DNA of 64,000 nt. Source: Acidobacteriota bacterium. Lineage in GTDB: Bacteria > Acidobacteriota > Blastocatellia > HR10. Below, one piece after another: positions 54,182-63,969 of the stretch. The notes under the pieces are model-generated. The model saw nothing but the letters and a program-made list of their open reading frames with translations. It made no database searches and was not told where the DNA came from. A program made the translations under genes and the position numbers. The stretch spans positions 29,545-93,544 of the forward strand of contig JAUQQC010000012.1 of the NCBI GenBank assembly GCA_030550025.1, given 5' to 3'. Position 1 is the stretch's first letter. Every line of letters starts with the position of its first letter.

Positions 54182-55684
54182 ATGAACAGCTACATTCTGG
54201 CTTTGGATCAAGGGACCTCGAGTTCGCGCGCGCTCATCTTCGATGCGGAAGGTGGAATTCGCGGGTTCGCGCAGCGAGAGTTCCGCCAGATCTATCCGCG
54301 ACCAGGGTGGGTCGAGCACGATCCCGAGGAGATTTGGGACTCGCAGCGGGAGGCCGCTCTTCAAGCGCTCCACGAGTCGGGGACCTCCCCGCGAGAGATC
54401 GCGGCCATTGGGATCACCAATCAACGGGAGACGACGATCCTCTGGGAGCGGGAGACGGGTCGGCCCATCCACAATGCCATCGTCTGGCAATGTCGGCGCA
54501 CGGCGCCGTTGTGTGAGGAGCTCCGGGCCGAAGGCTTCGACCGCGTCCTCCTGGAGCGGACGGGTCTGGTGCTGGACGCCTATTTCTCCGGGACGAAGAT
54601 TCGATGGCTGCTCGACCACGTTCCTGGAGCGCGCGAGCGCGCACGGCGCGGCCAGTTGTGTTTCGGGACGGTAGATACGTGGCTGATCTGGAAGCTCACT
54701 GGCGGGCGCGTGCACGTGACCGATCCCTCGAACGCCTCGCGCACATTGCTCTACAACATTCACACGCGCGCATGGGACGAGGAGATCCTTCGGCGGCTGG
54801 ACCTCCCGTGCGAGCTGCTGCCGCAGGTGCGCGCTTCGAGCGAGGTCTACGGCGAGACCGAGCGCGCGATCTTCGGCGTCCCGATCCCGATCGCCGGAGA
54901 CGCGGGCGATCAGCAAGCGGCGCTCTTCGGACAGGCGTGTTTTCATCCCGGCATGGCCAAGAGCACCTACGGGACCGGATGCTTCGTGCTCCTGAATACC
55001 GGTGCGGCACCCGCTCCCCCCAAACAGGGGGTGCTCGCGACGATCGCCATCGGATTGCGCGACGGCGTGCGCTATGCGCTCGAAGGGAGCATCTTCATCG
55101 CCGGAGCCGCCGTGCAGTGGCTACGCGACGGACTGGGGATCCTCCGCTCGGCGGAAGAGGTGGAAGAGTTGGCTCGCACGGTGCGATCGAGCGAAGGGGT
55201 CTACCTCGTCCCGGCCTTCGTCGGTCTGGGCGCGCCACATTGGGACATGTACGCGCGAGGACTCATCATTGGGATCACGCGAAGCACCAGCCGCGCTCAT
55301 CTGGCGCGCGCCACACTCGAAGCCATCGCCTTTCAAGTGCGCGACGTCATCGAGGCGATGGAGGCGGCCTCGGGGATCACGCTCGCAGAGCTGCGCGCCG
55401 ATGGTGGCGCCGCGCGCAATGATCTTCTTCTGCAGATTCAAGCCGATGTGCTCGGGCGACCGGTCGTGCGACCGGCGATCACCGAGACGACGGCGCTCGG
55501 CGCGGCCTACCTGGCCGGATTGGCCGTCGGCCTGTGGAAGAGTACGGACGAGATCGCCCGGCACTGGCGGGTGGAGCGGCGCTTCACCCCCGAATTGACG
55601 ACCGCCGAGCGCGAGGCGCTCTACCGCGGGTGGAAGCGAGCCGTCGAGCGTGCGCGCCGATGGGTGGAACCGGAAGCGAGATGA
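54182..55684 (+). CDS. glpK: Glycerol kinase GlpK
   Basis: A 500-residue FGGY kinase making glycerol-3-phosphate. Features: [15 protein letters not shown] at the start, [16 protein letters not shown], and the FGGY C-terminal half ([25 protein letters not shown]). GTG 54161 overlaps glmM by 4 nt (GTGA) and could be the actual start, adding seven residues; ATG 54182 aligns with family N-termini. Confidence 0.93.
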   Translation: MNSYILALDQGTSSSRALIFDAEGGIRGFAQREFRQIYPRPGWVEHDPEEIWDSQREAALQALHESGTSPREIAAIGITNQRETTILWERETGRPIHNAIVWQCRRTAPLCEELRAEGFDRVLLERTGLVLDAYFSGTKIRWLLDHVPGARERARRGQLCFGTVDTWLIWKLTGGRVHVTDPSNASRTLLYNIHTRAWDEEILRRLDLPCELLPQVRASSEVYGETERAIFGVPIPIAGDAGDQQAALFGQACFHPGMAKSTYGTGCFVLLNTGAAPAPPKQGVLATIAIGLRDGVRYALEGSIFIAGAAVQWLRDGLGILRSAEEVEELARTVRSSEGVYLVPAFVGLGAPHWDMYARGLIIGITRSTSRAHLARATLEAIAFQVRDVIEAMEAASGITLAELRADGGAARNDLLLQIQADVLGRPVVRPAITETTALGAAYLAGLAVGLWKSTDEIARHWRVERRFTPELTTAEREALYRGWKRAVERARRWVEPEAR

Positions 55685-55700
55685 TCGAAGAGGGAGACGT

Positions 55701-57335
55701 GTGCGGCACCCGCTGCGTCAGTTGACGGAAAAGCAGTACGATCTCCTTATCATCGGTGGGGGGATTAATGGGGCTGGCATCGCTGCCGAAGCCGCCAGAC
55801 GCGCGCTCAGGACACTACTTCTCGAACGTCAGGATTTCAGCAGTGGGACGACGAGCCGTTCGACCAAGCTCATTCACGGGGGCTTGCGGTATCTGGAACA
55901 CGGCGAGTTCGGTCTGGTCTTCGAGTCGCTCCGCGAACGCGAAGCGCTCTTGCGTCTGGCTCCCCATCTGGTTCGCCCTCTTCCCTTCCTCATCGTGCTC
56001 CATCGCAACGGTCCATATCGTCCCCTCCGCGTCCGACTCGGATTAGCCGTCTACGATCTGCTCTCGTTGGGCAAGAGCCTGCCGGCGCATCGAGCGCTGT
56101 CGCTGGCGGAGGTATGCGAGCGTGAACCGGCACTCGTCACGGAGGGGGTAAGCGCGGCCTTCCTCTATTTCGACGCCCAGGTCACGTATCCCGAACGATT
56201 GGTCATGGAGAACATTCGCGCGGCCGAAGCGCGCGGAGCCGACGTCCGCAATTATGCCGAGGTGATCGGGCTGGTGATCGAAGCGGGAGCCGTGTGCGGC
56301 GTACGCGTGCGAGACCGCGTGAGCGGGGAAGAAGGCCTGGTCCGCGCGCGCATGGTGATCAATGCTACCGGCCCATGGGTGGATGCCGTCTGCCGATTGC
56401 TGCCGCGTGCGATGCCGCGTTACATCGGAGGGACCAAGGGGAGCCATCTCATCGTCCCCAACCGATGGGGGGTACGCCATGCGCTCTACGCCGCCGCGCA
56501 AACAGATGGGCGCCCCTTCTTCATCGTGCCGTGGCGGGATTTTCTGCTCATCGGGACGACGGACGTCCGATACGAGGGTGACGCCGATCTGGCGCAGGCC
56601 GATGATGAAGAGGTCTCCTATTTGCTCACGGAAGCCCGGCGCTTGCTCGGCTCCGACCTCCGGCGCGAGGATCTGCTCTACGCGTACTCCGGCGTGCGCC
56701 CGCTTCCGTATCAGCCCGGCGTGCCCGAGGGAGCAATCACGCGCCGCCACCTGATTCATGATCACGAGCGCGAAGATGGGCTCGCCGGATTCGTCTCCAT
56801 CATCGGAGGGAAGATCACCCCCTATCGGCACCTGGCCGAAGACGTCGTGACGTTCGTCTGCCGAAAGCTTGGCATTCCGCACACCGCTCGATCGAAAGAA
56901 CGCTTCGAGTCTTTGCCTGGAGGCGCTCCCCTTCGGCCACGCGCGGTCCAAGAGCAAGCCCGAGCACTTGGCGTAGCGCCGGACTCGGCACGGCAGCTTC
57001 TGGAGCTGTACGGGAGCTTGAGCGTGGAGGTGCTCGCCCTCGTCGAGCGAGAGCGCGCACTCGGCCAGCGTCTTTGCCCGTATCATCCCGACATCGCGGC
57101 GCAAATCCTCTACGCATTGGAGCGCGAACATGCCGTTCGCCTGGCGGACATCTTCCTGCGGCGCACGGCCATTGGCTGGAGCCGCTGTTTAGGCCTCGTC
57201 TGCGCCCCCGCCGCCGCCCGCCTCATGGGCACCTATCTCGGATGGGATGAGCTTCGCGTGCAAGAAGAGATCGCCGCCTATCGAGATGAACTCGCGCGAA
57301 CGTTCCGCCTGTTCATGTCCGTTCCCATGCGCTGA
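55701..57335 (+). CDS. glpD: Glycerol-3-phosphate dehydrogenase GlpD
   Basis: A 544-residue FAD enzyme of the inner membrane that oxidises glycerol-3-phosphate to DHAP and feeds quinone. FAD motif DLLIIGGGINGAGIA, then SSGTTSRSTKLIHGGLRYLE, and a helical C-terminal DAO_C domain from ~380. GAGGGAGAC precedes GTG 55701, 16 nt after glpK; the longer frame starts inside glpK. Confidence 0.95.
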   Translation: MRHPLRQLTEKQYDLLIIGGGINGAGIAAEAARRALRTLLLERQDFSSGTTSRSTKLIHGGLRYLEHGEFGLVFESLREREALLRLAPHLVRPLPFLIVLHRNGPYRPLRVRLGLAVYDLLSLGKSLPAHRALSLAEVCEREPALVTEGVSAAFLYFDAQVTYPERLVMENIRAAEARGADVRNYAEVIGLVIEAGAVCGVRVRDRVSGEEGLVRARMVINATGPWVDAVCRLLPRAMPRYIGGTKGSHLIVPNRWGVRHALYAAAQTDGRPFFIVPWRDFLLIGTTDVRYEGDADLAQADDEEVSYLLTEARRLLGSDLRREDLLYAYSGVRPLPYQPGVPEGAITRRHLIHDHEREDGLAGFVSIIGGKITPYRHLAEDVVTFVCRKLGIPHTARSKERFESLPGGAPLRPRAVQEQARALGVAPDSARQLLELYGSLSVEVLALVERERALGQRLCPYHPDIAAQILYALEREHAVRLADIFLRRTAIGWSRCLGLVCAPAAARLMGTYLGWDELRVQEEIAAYRDELARTFRLFMSVPMR

Positions 57336-57384
57336 TCCGCAGCGCGCTCTTGATCCTTCGCGCCGAGGAGGGGACAATGGCCTC

Positions 57385-57413
57385 TTGACGCGAGGGGAAC
57401 GGGTTCCTAGAAT
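57385..57413 (+). promoter_or_regulatory. Promoter of the BNR-repeat protein
   Basis: TTGACG (57385-57390), 17 nt, TAGAAT (57408-57413), with start near 57420 and a ~38-nt leader containing GGAAGGAGGAGG. Confidence 0.7.
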
Positions 57414-57457
57414 TTGCCCTGCCCGAAGTGAAAATTTTTCAGGAAGGAGGAGGGAGT

Positions 57458-60400
57458 ATGCGCAAATGGCGCTGTGCCCGCATTCGGTTCACTCGCTTCG
57501 CCGGGTGGCGGCATTTCCTCGCGCGCTTCGTCATCATCTCAGTGAGCTTGAGCGTGGGCCTCTCGCTGGCTTCGCGCGTTTTCGGAGAGACCGCGCAACA
57601 ACCGCGCCCGACATCAGATCAAGCGCGGCCGCGCATCGAGCCCTCGCTCTTTGAAAACCTCGAATGGCGGAACATCGGCCCGGCCATCATGGGCGGACGC
57701 ACGACCGACATCGAGGGCGTGCCCGGAAATCCGAACATCGTCTACGTCGCCACAGCCTCCGGCGGCCTTTGGAAGACGACCAACGGCGGCGTCACCTGGA
57801 CGCCGATCTTCGACCGGCAAGGCACGATCTCCATCGGCGACATCGCGATTGATCCCCGGAACCCGGACGTCATCTGGGTGGGGACGGGCGAGTCCAACAC
57901 GCGCAACAGCGTCTCTTTTGGCGATGGGGTCTACAAATCCACCGATGGGGGGAAGACGTGGCGGCATCTCGGCCTTCGAGATACGCGCCACATCTCGCGC
58001 ATCCTGATCCACCCGCAGAATCCGGACATCGTCTACGTGGGCGCCGTGGGCCACGCCTTCGGCCCGAACGAAGAGCGCGGCGTCTTCATGACGACCGATG
58101 GGGGGCAGACCTGGCAGAAGGTGCTCTACCTGGATGCGCAACACGGCGTCTCGGACATGGACATTGACCCTCGCAATCCGAACATCCTCTACGCGGCGAT
58201 GTGGCACTTCGAGCGAAAACCCTGGACGCACCGCAGCGGGAGCGAAACGGGCGGCGTCTTCAAATCCGTGGATGGCGGGCGAACGTGGAAGAAGCTGGAA
58301 CGAGGGCTGCCGAAACTGCTCGGTCGCATCGGCGTGAAGGTGGCGCCGAGCAATCCGCAGATCGTCTACGTCATCGCCGAGTCCAAAGAAGGCACGCTCT
58401 TTCGCTCCGAGGATCGAGGCGAGACATTCCGCGAAGTCTCCCGCGATGTGCGCATCGTCTCGCGCGGATTCTACTACTCCGATCTGCGCGTGGATCCATG
58501 GGACGAGAATCGCATCTATGCGATCGCCTCGAACCTCTTCGTCTCTATTGACGGTGGACGCACCTTCCGACGCATCTCCGCGCGCACGCACAGCGATTAT
58601 CACACGCTCTGGATTGATCCGACCAACCCGTACCGGATGTGGCAGGGGCAAGATGGCGGGATCGCCGTCTCCTACGATCGCGGAGAGACGTGGGAGTACG
58701 TCAACAACATCCCGCTCGGGCAGTTCTATCAGATTCATGCCGACAACCGTTTGCCCTTCTACTGGGTGAGCGGCGGATTGCAGGACAACGGGACGTGGGT
58801 CGGACCGAGCCGCACGCGCGAGCCCGCCGGCATCCTCAACGACGACTGGATCATGGTGAGCTTCGGCGATGGGTTCCACGTCATCACGCACCCGGACGAT
58901 CCGAACCTCTTCCTCTCGGAATCGCAAGGCGGGAACCTCTTCCGCACCGATCTGCGCACGCGAGAGCAGCAGAACGTCAGCCCGCAAGCGCGCCGCAACG
59001 ACGGCGGCCCAGTGGGCGAGTTGAAATATCGCTTCAACTGGAACGCGCCCATCGCGCTCTCGCCTCATGACAAGAACACGGTCTACTACGGCGGGAACGT
59101 CGTCTTCAAATCCACGGATTTCGGCAAGACGTGGCAGGTCATCAGTCCCGATCTGACGACGAACGATCCGCAGAAGCAGCAAGCGGCCGGCGGCCCCGTC
59201 TGGACCGAGAACACGACGGCCGAATATCACTGCACGATCATCAGCCTGGCGGAATCTCCGGCGCGCGCGGGCGTGATCTGGGCCGGCACCGATGACGGCA
59301 ATCTTCAGGTCACTCGCGACGGGGGCAAGACCTGGACCAACGTCATCAAGAATGTGCCCGGAGTGCCCCCCTTCTCCCCGGTCTCACACGTCGAGCCATC
59401 GCGCACAAGCCCTGATGTCGCCTATGTCGCGTTCGATCGCCACATGCTCGACGACTACCGCCCCTATATCTTCAAGACGACCGACGGCGGACGCACCTGG
59501 ACCAACATCACCGGGAACCTTCCGGAGAACGCTTACGTCTGGGTCGTGCGCGAAGATCCGAAGAATCCCAATCTCCTCTACGCCGGGACGGAGCTCGGGC
59601 TCTACGTCTCTTACACCGGTGGGACGAACTGGATTCCGCTTTGGATGAAGAACCTGCCGACGGTCGCCGTACATGATATCCTCATCCATCCACGCGAGAA
59701 CGATCTCATCCTGGGCACACACGGGCGCAGCATCTGGATCTTCGACGATGCGACGCCGATCCAGCAGCTGAGCCCCGAAATCGTGATGAGCGATGTACAT
59801 CTGTTCGACATCCGCCCGGCCCTGCGCTTCACCATGCGGTTCGCGCGCTACGGCATCGGGAACAAGGTCTTCACCGGGCCGAATCCCCCTTACGGGGCGC
59901 TCATCACATACTATCTTCGGGAGAAGCCCGAAGAGCGGACGACGGTGAAGATCCAAATCCTCGACGGTGCCGGACGGGTCATTCGCGAGTTGACGCAGAT
60001 CCCGAAGGAGAAGGGGTTGAACCGCACGGCGTGGGATCTGCGCTACGAAGGGCCAAAGCTGCGACGCCCCCCAAGCCCTGAGGAGGTGGAATTCACCGGT
60101 GGTCCGCGCGGCCCCCAGGTGCTCCCAGGGACATATCGCGTGCGCTTGATCGTCGGCGAGAAGACCGTGGAGAAGCCCGTCGAGGTGCGGCTCGATCCGA
60201 CGCTCTCCGTTCCCGAATCCGACTTGCGCGCGCAATTGGAGGCCGGCCTTCAACTGCGCGATATGATCTCGGCGACCAATGAGGCGCTCCGCGCGCTCGA
60301 CAGCCTTCGGGATCAACTCCAGCAGATTGAGCGCACGGCTCGCGATCGCCTCGGGGAAGTTCCGACGGAACTCAGCCGCGCGCTCGCGGATCACCTCAAG

Positions 60401-60697
60401 CACGTGGAAACGCTGCAGAACGAGCTGGCGCGACCACAGAACGTGCCGACGTATATGACCGGCCCGCGGCTTGTGGAGCGGTTGGGCGGACTCTTCTTCG
60501 CCATAGATGGCCCCAATGCCGCTCCCACGCTCGCACAACGAGAGTATCTCGCCGAGCTTCAGCAGGAATTCGAGCAGAAGATCGGACGCGTGAATCAACT
60601 CTTGAGCGAGGCGGTGCCGAAGCTGAACGAGACGTTGCGCCGCTTCGATGTCCCGATCGTACTGCCGGGCCGGCCCATCGAACTCCCACGCCGCTGA
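57458..60697 (+). CDS. Secreted BNR/sortilin-like repeat protein
   Basis: A ~1079-residue exported protein. An N-terminal hydrophobic stretch (residues ~20-45) is followed by a beta-propeller of repeated units such as GGVYKSTDGGKTW, FMTTDGGQTW, FKSVDGGRTW and VTRDGGKTW (Asp-box/BNR repeats, residues ~70-750). After that come a beta domain (GAGRVIRELTQIPKEKG) and a helical coiled coil near residues 900-1050. The family is annotated as glycosyl hydrolase-like in acidobacteria, but no catalytic residues are evident. GGAAGGAGG precedes ATG 57458. Confidence 0.82.
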   Translation: MRKWRCARIRFTRFAGWRHFLARFVIISVSLSVGLSLASRVFGETAQQPRPTSDQARPRIEPSLFENLEWRNIGPAIMGGRTTDIEGVPGNPNIVYVATASGGLWKTTNGGVTWTPIFDRQGTISIGDIAIDPRNPDVIWVGTGESNTRNSVSFGDGVYKSTDGGKTWRHLGLRDTRHISRILIHPQNPDIVYVGAVGHAFGPNEERGVFMTTDGGQTWQKVLYLDAQHGVSDMDIDPRNPNILYAAMWHFERKPWTHRSGSETGGVFKSVDGGRTWKKLERGLPKLLGRIGVKVAPSNPQIVYVIAESKEGTLFRSEDRGETFREVSRDVRIVSRGFYYSDLRVDPWDENRIYAIASNLFVSIDGGRTFRRISARTHSDYHTLWIDPTNPYRMWQGQDGGIAVSYDRGETWEYVNNIPLGQFYQIHADNRLPFYWVSGGLQDNGTWVGPSRTREPAGILNDDWIMVSFGDGFHVITHPDDPNLFLSESQGGNLFRTDLRTREQQNVSPQARRNDGGPVGELKYRFNWNAPIALSPHDKNTVYYGGNVVFKSTDFGKTWQVISPDLTTNDPQKQQAAGGPVWTENTTAEYHCTIISLAESPARAGVIWAGTDDGNLQVTRDGGKTWTNVIKNVPGVPPFSPVSHVEPSRTSPDVAYVAFDRHMLDDYRPYIFKTTDGGRTWTNITGNLPENAYVWVVREDPKNPNLLYAGTELGLYVSYTGGTNWIPLWMKNLPTVAVHDILIHPRENDLILGTHGRSIWIFDDATPIQQLSPEIVMSDVHLFDIRPALRFTMRFARYGIGNKVFTGPNPPYGALITYYLREKPEERTTVKIQILDGAGRVIRELTQIPKEKGLNRTAWDLRYEGPKLRRPPSPEEVEFTGGPRGPQVLPGTYRVRLIVGEKTVEKPVEVRLDPTLSVPESDLRAQLEAGLQLRDMISATNEALRALDSLRDQLQQIERTARDRLGEVPTELSRALADHLKHVETLQNELARPQNVPTYMTGPRLVERLGGLFFAIDGPNAAPTLAQREYLAELQQEFEQKIGRVNQLLSEAVPKLNETLRRFDVPIVLPGRPIELPRR

Positions 60698-60702
60698 ACC
60701 TT

Positions 60703-60730
60703 CGTGGGCGCCTCGCGCGAGGCGCCCACG
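60703..60730. terminator. Bidirectional terminator-like palindrome
   Basis: A perfect 28-nt palindrome (stem CGTGGGCGCCTCG with almost no loop) lies between convergent genes 5 nt after one stop and 5 nt before the other. No T-run, so it may work as a stem-only or Rho-assisted barrier. Confidence 0.7.
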
Positions 60731-60735
60731 AGCGT

Positions 60736-62397
60736 TCACTCCTTCACCGTCGGACGTACATCCAGCCGCTTGACTTCGCGCGCCTTGAGCTCGAGGACCG
60801 GCAATTGCGCCACGCGCGCCGTCAGGAACTCGACCTCCTCCTCCGGCCGACGAAACGTTGGCCGTTTCTGGAACACGAGTAGGTAATACTTCCCCGGCGG
60901 AATCCCCTTCAGCTCATACCCCCCTTGTTGATCCGAGATGACCGCGCGACCATCGAACGAGCGTTTCTCGGCGAACCGCTTGGCGAAGTCCACGGGGATG
61001 AGTTGAACCACCGCATTGGGCAATGGGATCTCCGCCTCGCCGGCCAGGACACGCCCGCGCACGGTCGCTCCCGCATCCGAGAGGATGATCACGACGTCGG
61101 TCACGCGCTCGCCAGGGCGAACCGTGATCCCCTCGTTCGTGACCTCTTGATTTTCGTGGAGGACAGCCCGCAGGAAATAGGGCGAATCGGCGAGGGAGAC
61201 ATTGAGCAAAAATGTGCCACCGGGCACCCGCTTGAGCGTGAAATTCCCCTGCGGATCCACGCGCGGCGTAGTCATCACACCGATGCGCCGCTCCGTTCCC
61301 TTCATCCACAAGGATGGCACGAGCCGCACGACGTTCTCCGGCACGCGCCCATCCTCGGTGAGGATGCGACCGGAGATCTCCGCCGCGCGCTCCAGCTCGA
61401 AATTCACCTCGATCGGCTCGTTCTCAACGGTCACCTCCTGAGGGAGCGGTTGCGCATAATCTTCATAGATGGGGGTGAACGGCGAGACCTGAACGCGATA
61501 GGTCCCCGGCGTGAGCCCCTTCAGTTCGTATCGCCCCTGTTCATCGCTCGTCGCGCGAGCATTGATGGAAGGTGAGTCTACAGAATAAGCGAAGACGAGG
61601 ACGCCAGGCGCCGGCTCCCCGCTCTCTTGCTTCCGCACGACGCCAGAGATGAGCGCGCGCCCCGACTCCGCCACGATCTTGAAATCTATGCCTGTCGTCT
61701 CCGCCCCTTCGACGACTTCGACCTCAGCCGCTTGCTGACGAGAGCTGACCCCAGGGTAATACGTCGCCGTGCCCTCTTGAGGCATGAGCGCGGCCCCCAT
61801 GGAAATGCGAACGGCCTGCCGCTCCACCACGCGCGCGCTCACATAGTAGCGCCCCGACGGGAGCCCGTAAATCCGATAGATGCCCCGATCATCGGTCATT
61901 CCCGTGGACCCGAATGCGGACCCGACAGCCGCTGCTTGTAGGTCCTCTCGCTTTCGTTCGGCCATCACGATCGCGCCGACCAGGGGCTCTCCATCTTCAT
62001 CCAGAACGCGTCCGGTGATGACCCCACCGCGCGCGAGCCGAAGGTCTATCGTCACACTCCTCCCCGCTTCGACCGTCACCGGCGTGGGTTCCGACGCCCC
62101 CCCCTCCACGCTGTAGGAAGAAGTCACATATCCCCCCTTCTCCGCTCGGATGATGTATGTGCCTGGCTCGACCTCTAACGTGTAGCGTCCGCTTCGATCC
62201 GTCCTTGCTTGAAACATCGCCGAGCCCCCACGCCGCTGCGCGATTACCACCACGCGCGAAAGCGGCTTGCCTTCGGTCGAGAGAACACGTCCGGAAATCC
62301 GAGCGCGCGGAGATTCAGAAACGACCTGCGGAGAGCCAAAGATCAACCCTCCGCTCAGGAGCCATAGCCCGATGGGAATGCTCATCCATCGTCGCAT
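60736..62397 (-). CDS. Secreted multi-domain CarboxypepD_reg-like protein
   Basis: A 553-residue exported protein. The signal peptide (residues 1-22) is followed by about five carboxypeptidase-regulatory-like beta-sandwich units, each with a GRVL-x-x-x-G...DERGRY/DQGGYELKG(L/I)PPG rhythm (ISGRVLSTEGKPLSRVVV, ITGRVLDEDGEPLVGAIV, ISGRILTEDGRVPENVVR, VRGRVLAGEAEIPL). The family is common in acidobacterial surface proteins; possible adhesion or polysaccharide binding. CGGGAGG precedes the ATG. Confidence 0.78.
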   Translation of the reverse strand: MRRWMSIPIGLWLLSGGLIFGSPQVVSESPRARISGRVLSTEGKPLSRVVVIAQRRGGSAMFQARTDRSGRYTLEVEPGTYIIRAEKGGYVTSSYSVEGGASEPTPVTVEAGRSVTIDLRLARGGVITGRVLDEDGEPLVGAIVMAERKREDLQAAAVGSAFGSTGMTDDRGIYRIYGLPSGRYYVSARVVERQAVRISMGAALMPQEGTATYYPGVSSRQQAAEVEVVEGAETTGIDFKIVAESGRALISGVVRKQESGEPAPGVLVFAYSVDSPSINARATSDEQGRYELKGLTPGTYRVQVSPFTPIYEDYAQPLPQEVTVENEPIEVNFELERAAEISGRILTEDGRVPENVVRLVPSLWMKGTERRIGVMTTPRVDPQGNFTLKRVPGGTFLLNVSLADSPYFLRAVLHENQEVTNEGITVRPGERVTDVVIILSDAGATVRGRVLAGEAEIPLPNAVVQLIPVDFAKRFAEKRSFDGRAVISDQQGGYELKGIPPGKYYLLVFQKRPTFRRPEEEVEFLTARVAQLPVLELKAREVKRLDVRPTVKE

Positions 62398-62434
62398 CGC
62401 GAGACCTCCCGAAGAGATGTTCCCCTCGGCCGAG

Positions 62435-62463
62435 AGTATACCTCACCCCCACCGAGCGAACAA
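62435..62463 (-). promoter_or_regulatory. Promoter of the large CarboxypepD_reg gene
   Basis: TTGTTC (62463-62458), 17 nt, TATACT (62440-62435), with start near 62428 and ~30 nt of leader. Confidence 0.65.
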
Positions 62464-62516
62464 TACCAGACGCTGATGCGTCTTATGGCTAGCGGCTTGC
62501 AGCCAGGTGGCGAGCG

Positions 62517-63017
62517 TCAAGTTCTCCTCGCCCAGCGTGTGGAATTTTTCAAAGCCTCCATCGGGTGGGCGATTCGCCAATATTTCCGTACGCTGGCCAG
62601 ATAGGCGCTCATATTAGCCGGCAGCCGGAACATGTTGCCCAAACTGCGAGCTTCGGCCTGCGACAGCGGCATGAGGTGTACACGAACATCGAGGCCTCCG
62701 GTTTGGCGCTTGATCTCATCAACCGCTTGGACCACTTGGGAGACATTGAACGCGCCTCCGGGTCCGGGATACGCCCAGTAGGCGGTTGTTCGAATCCCCA
62801 GGTCACGAATGAGGTTGGCATCCGGTGGGGGGGACTGAGAGCCGAGAACAATGTGTGCCCCAAACACGGGACCATTCTCGACCGTCGGCTGAGGCCGCAC
62901 GGTGATTGTGGGGGGATCAGCTTCGGCTGCGCCCCTCGCGATCATCCCCATGCTCACGCTGAGCACAAGGGTAACCAGAAGGAGACCGAAGCTCGCGGCT
63001 TTGATTCTCGGCTTCAT
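62517..63017 (-). CDS. Short exported hypothetical protein, possibly truncated
   Basis: A 166-residue protein with a good signal peptide (residues ~6-30, SFGLLLVTLVLSVSMGMIARGA). The rest (FGAHIVLGSQSPPPDANLIRD, VVQAVDEIKRQTGGLDVRV) looks like the start of a larger secreted enzyme that stops early. I do not recognise the family. TCAGGGAG precedes ATG 63017. The overlap with the 3' tail of the esterase (101 nt) suggests a rearranged border. Confidence 0.45.
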   Translation of the reverse strand: MKPRIKAASFGLLLVTLVLSVSMGMIARGAAEADPPTITVRPQPTVENGPVFGAHIVLGSQSPPPDANLIRDLGIRTTAYWAYPGPGGAFNVSQVVQAVDEIKRQTGGLDVRVHLMPLSQAEARSLGNMFRLPANMSAYLASVRKYWRIAHPMEALKNSTRWARRT

Positions 63018-63969
63018 GGGTTGATGCTCCCTGAGGGACGTTGCTGAAACACTCGTATTTATTGGTGGGATTGAGTGGAACGGGCGGCGACTTTAGGACG
63101 CCGCACTTGGGATTGACCATGCTGTACCGGATTCCAAATCGCACCGAGCCAATACCCGCCTGAGCAGCCAGCTCAAACGAGCGCGGCATGAGGAGGCTGT
63201 CGCGATGGGCCCCTTGACTGGCGCCATAGCGATCGTTGCTGGCTGGCATTTTCTTCAGATACCGATCGAAGAAGTCGGCTATCATCTTGGTCAGCTCATC
63301 GCGAGTCGGGCTGATCGGCCCGCCCATGGGCGCAAACCCGTGCCCGGCGTTCTTCACGATCACCAGCGTCACAGGCACATTGGCTGCTTGCAATTTCTCA
63401 TAGAAGATTTGTGATTGGCTCACGGGCACGAGCGGGTCACGCTCGCCGTGCAGAAGCAAAAACGGCGCGTCATCCGACGAGACCCAATGGACGGGGCTTG
63501 CTCGCTTGAGCGTCTCCGAGTTCCTATCTGAGGTGCCGAAGACTTGCTCCATCAGTCGGGGATTGGCTCCCTCAAAGAGCACGGTCAAATCTGTCGGGCC
63601 GAACATATCAACGATGGCCTGTACCCGGCTGGAGTAGTCAAGATACTGCCCGACTTCCCAGCCCGCCGTCTCGTCGGCAGTCCCCAAGAGCGCCACTAAA
63701 TGCCCACCGGCGCTGCCGCCCCAGGCCCCGATCTTGTCGGGGTTGATGTTGTATCGCTCAGCGTTGGCTCGCAAGAAACGCACGGCGCATTTGACGTCTT
63801 CGATCATCGCGGGGAACTTGTAGCGCGGCGCGAGACGATAATTCACAGCAGCGATCAGATATCCGCGAGCGAGCAGCTCTGCGAAATCAAGCGTACCCGC
63901 GCCGGAGCGTTTGTCGCCGCCGGTCCAGCCGCCGCCATGCACGTAGAGCAACGCTGGGGTGGGAGTCAT
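62917..63969 (-). CDS. Alpha/beta-hydrolase (esterase/BD-FAE-type), N-terminus and tail doubtful
   Basis: The core (residues 1-241 from the ATG) is an esterase: oxyanion LLYVHGGGWTGG, nucleophile Ser86 in GAWGGSAGGH, Asp178 in HGERDPLVP and His210 in NAGHGF. Relatives have 50-80 residues before HGGGW, but the ATG at 63969 lies only 10 residues before it; the frame is open to the window edge through a G-rich stretch, so the gene may begin outside. The last ~109 residues (63246-62917) do not fit the fold and run into the next gene, as though the original stop were lost. Confidence 0.7.
   Translation of the reverse strand: MTPTPALLYVHGGGWTGGDKRSGAGTLDFAELLARGYLIAAVNYRLAPRYKFPAMIEDVKCAVRFLRANAERYNINPDKIGAWGGSAGGHLVALLGTADETAGWEVGQYLDYSSRVQAIVDMFGPTDLTVLFEGANPRLMEQVFGTSDRNSETLKRASPVHWVSSDDAPFLLLHGERDPLVPVSQSQIFYEKLQAANVPVTLVIVKNAGHGFAPMGGPISPTRDELTKMIADFFDRYLKKMPASNDRYGASQGAHRDSLLMPRSFELAAQAGIGSVRFGIRYSMVNPKCGVLKSPPVPLNPTNKYECFSNVPQGASTHEAENQSRELRSPSGYPCAQREHGDDREGRSRS

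Noticed and set aside
57458..60697. Sialidase activity for the BNR-repeat protein
   Set aside because: Asp-box repeats alone do not show catalysis, and the Arg triad of sialidases was not found.
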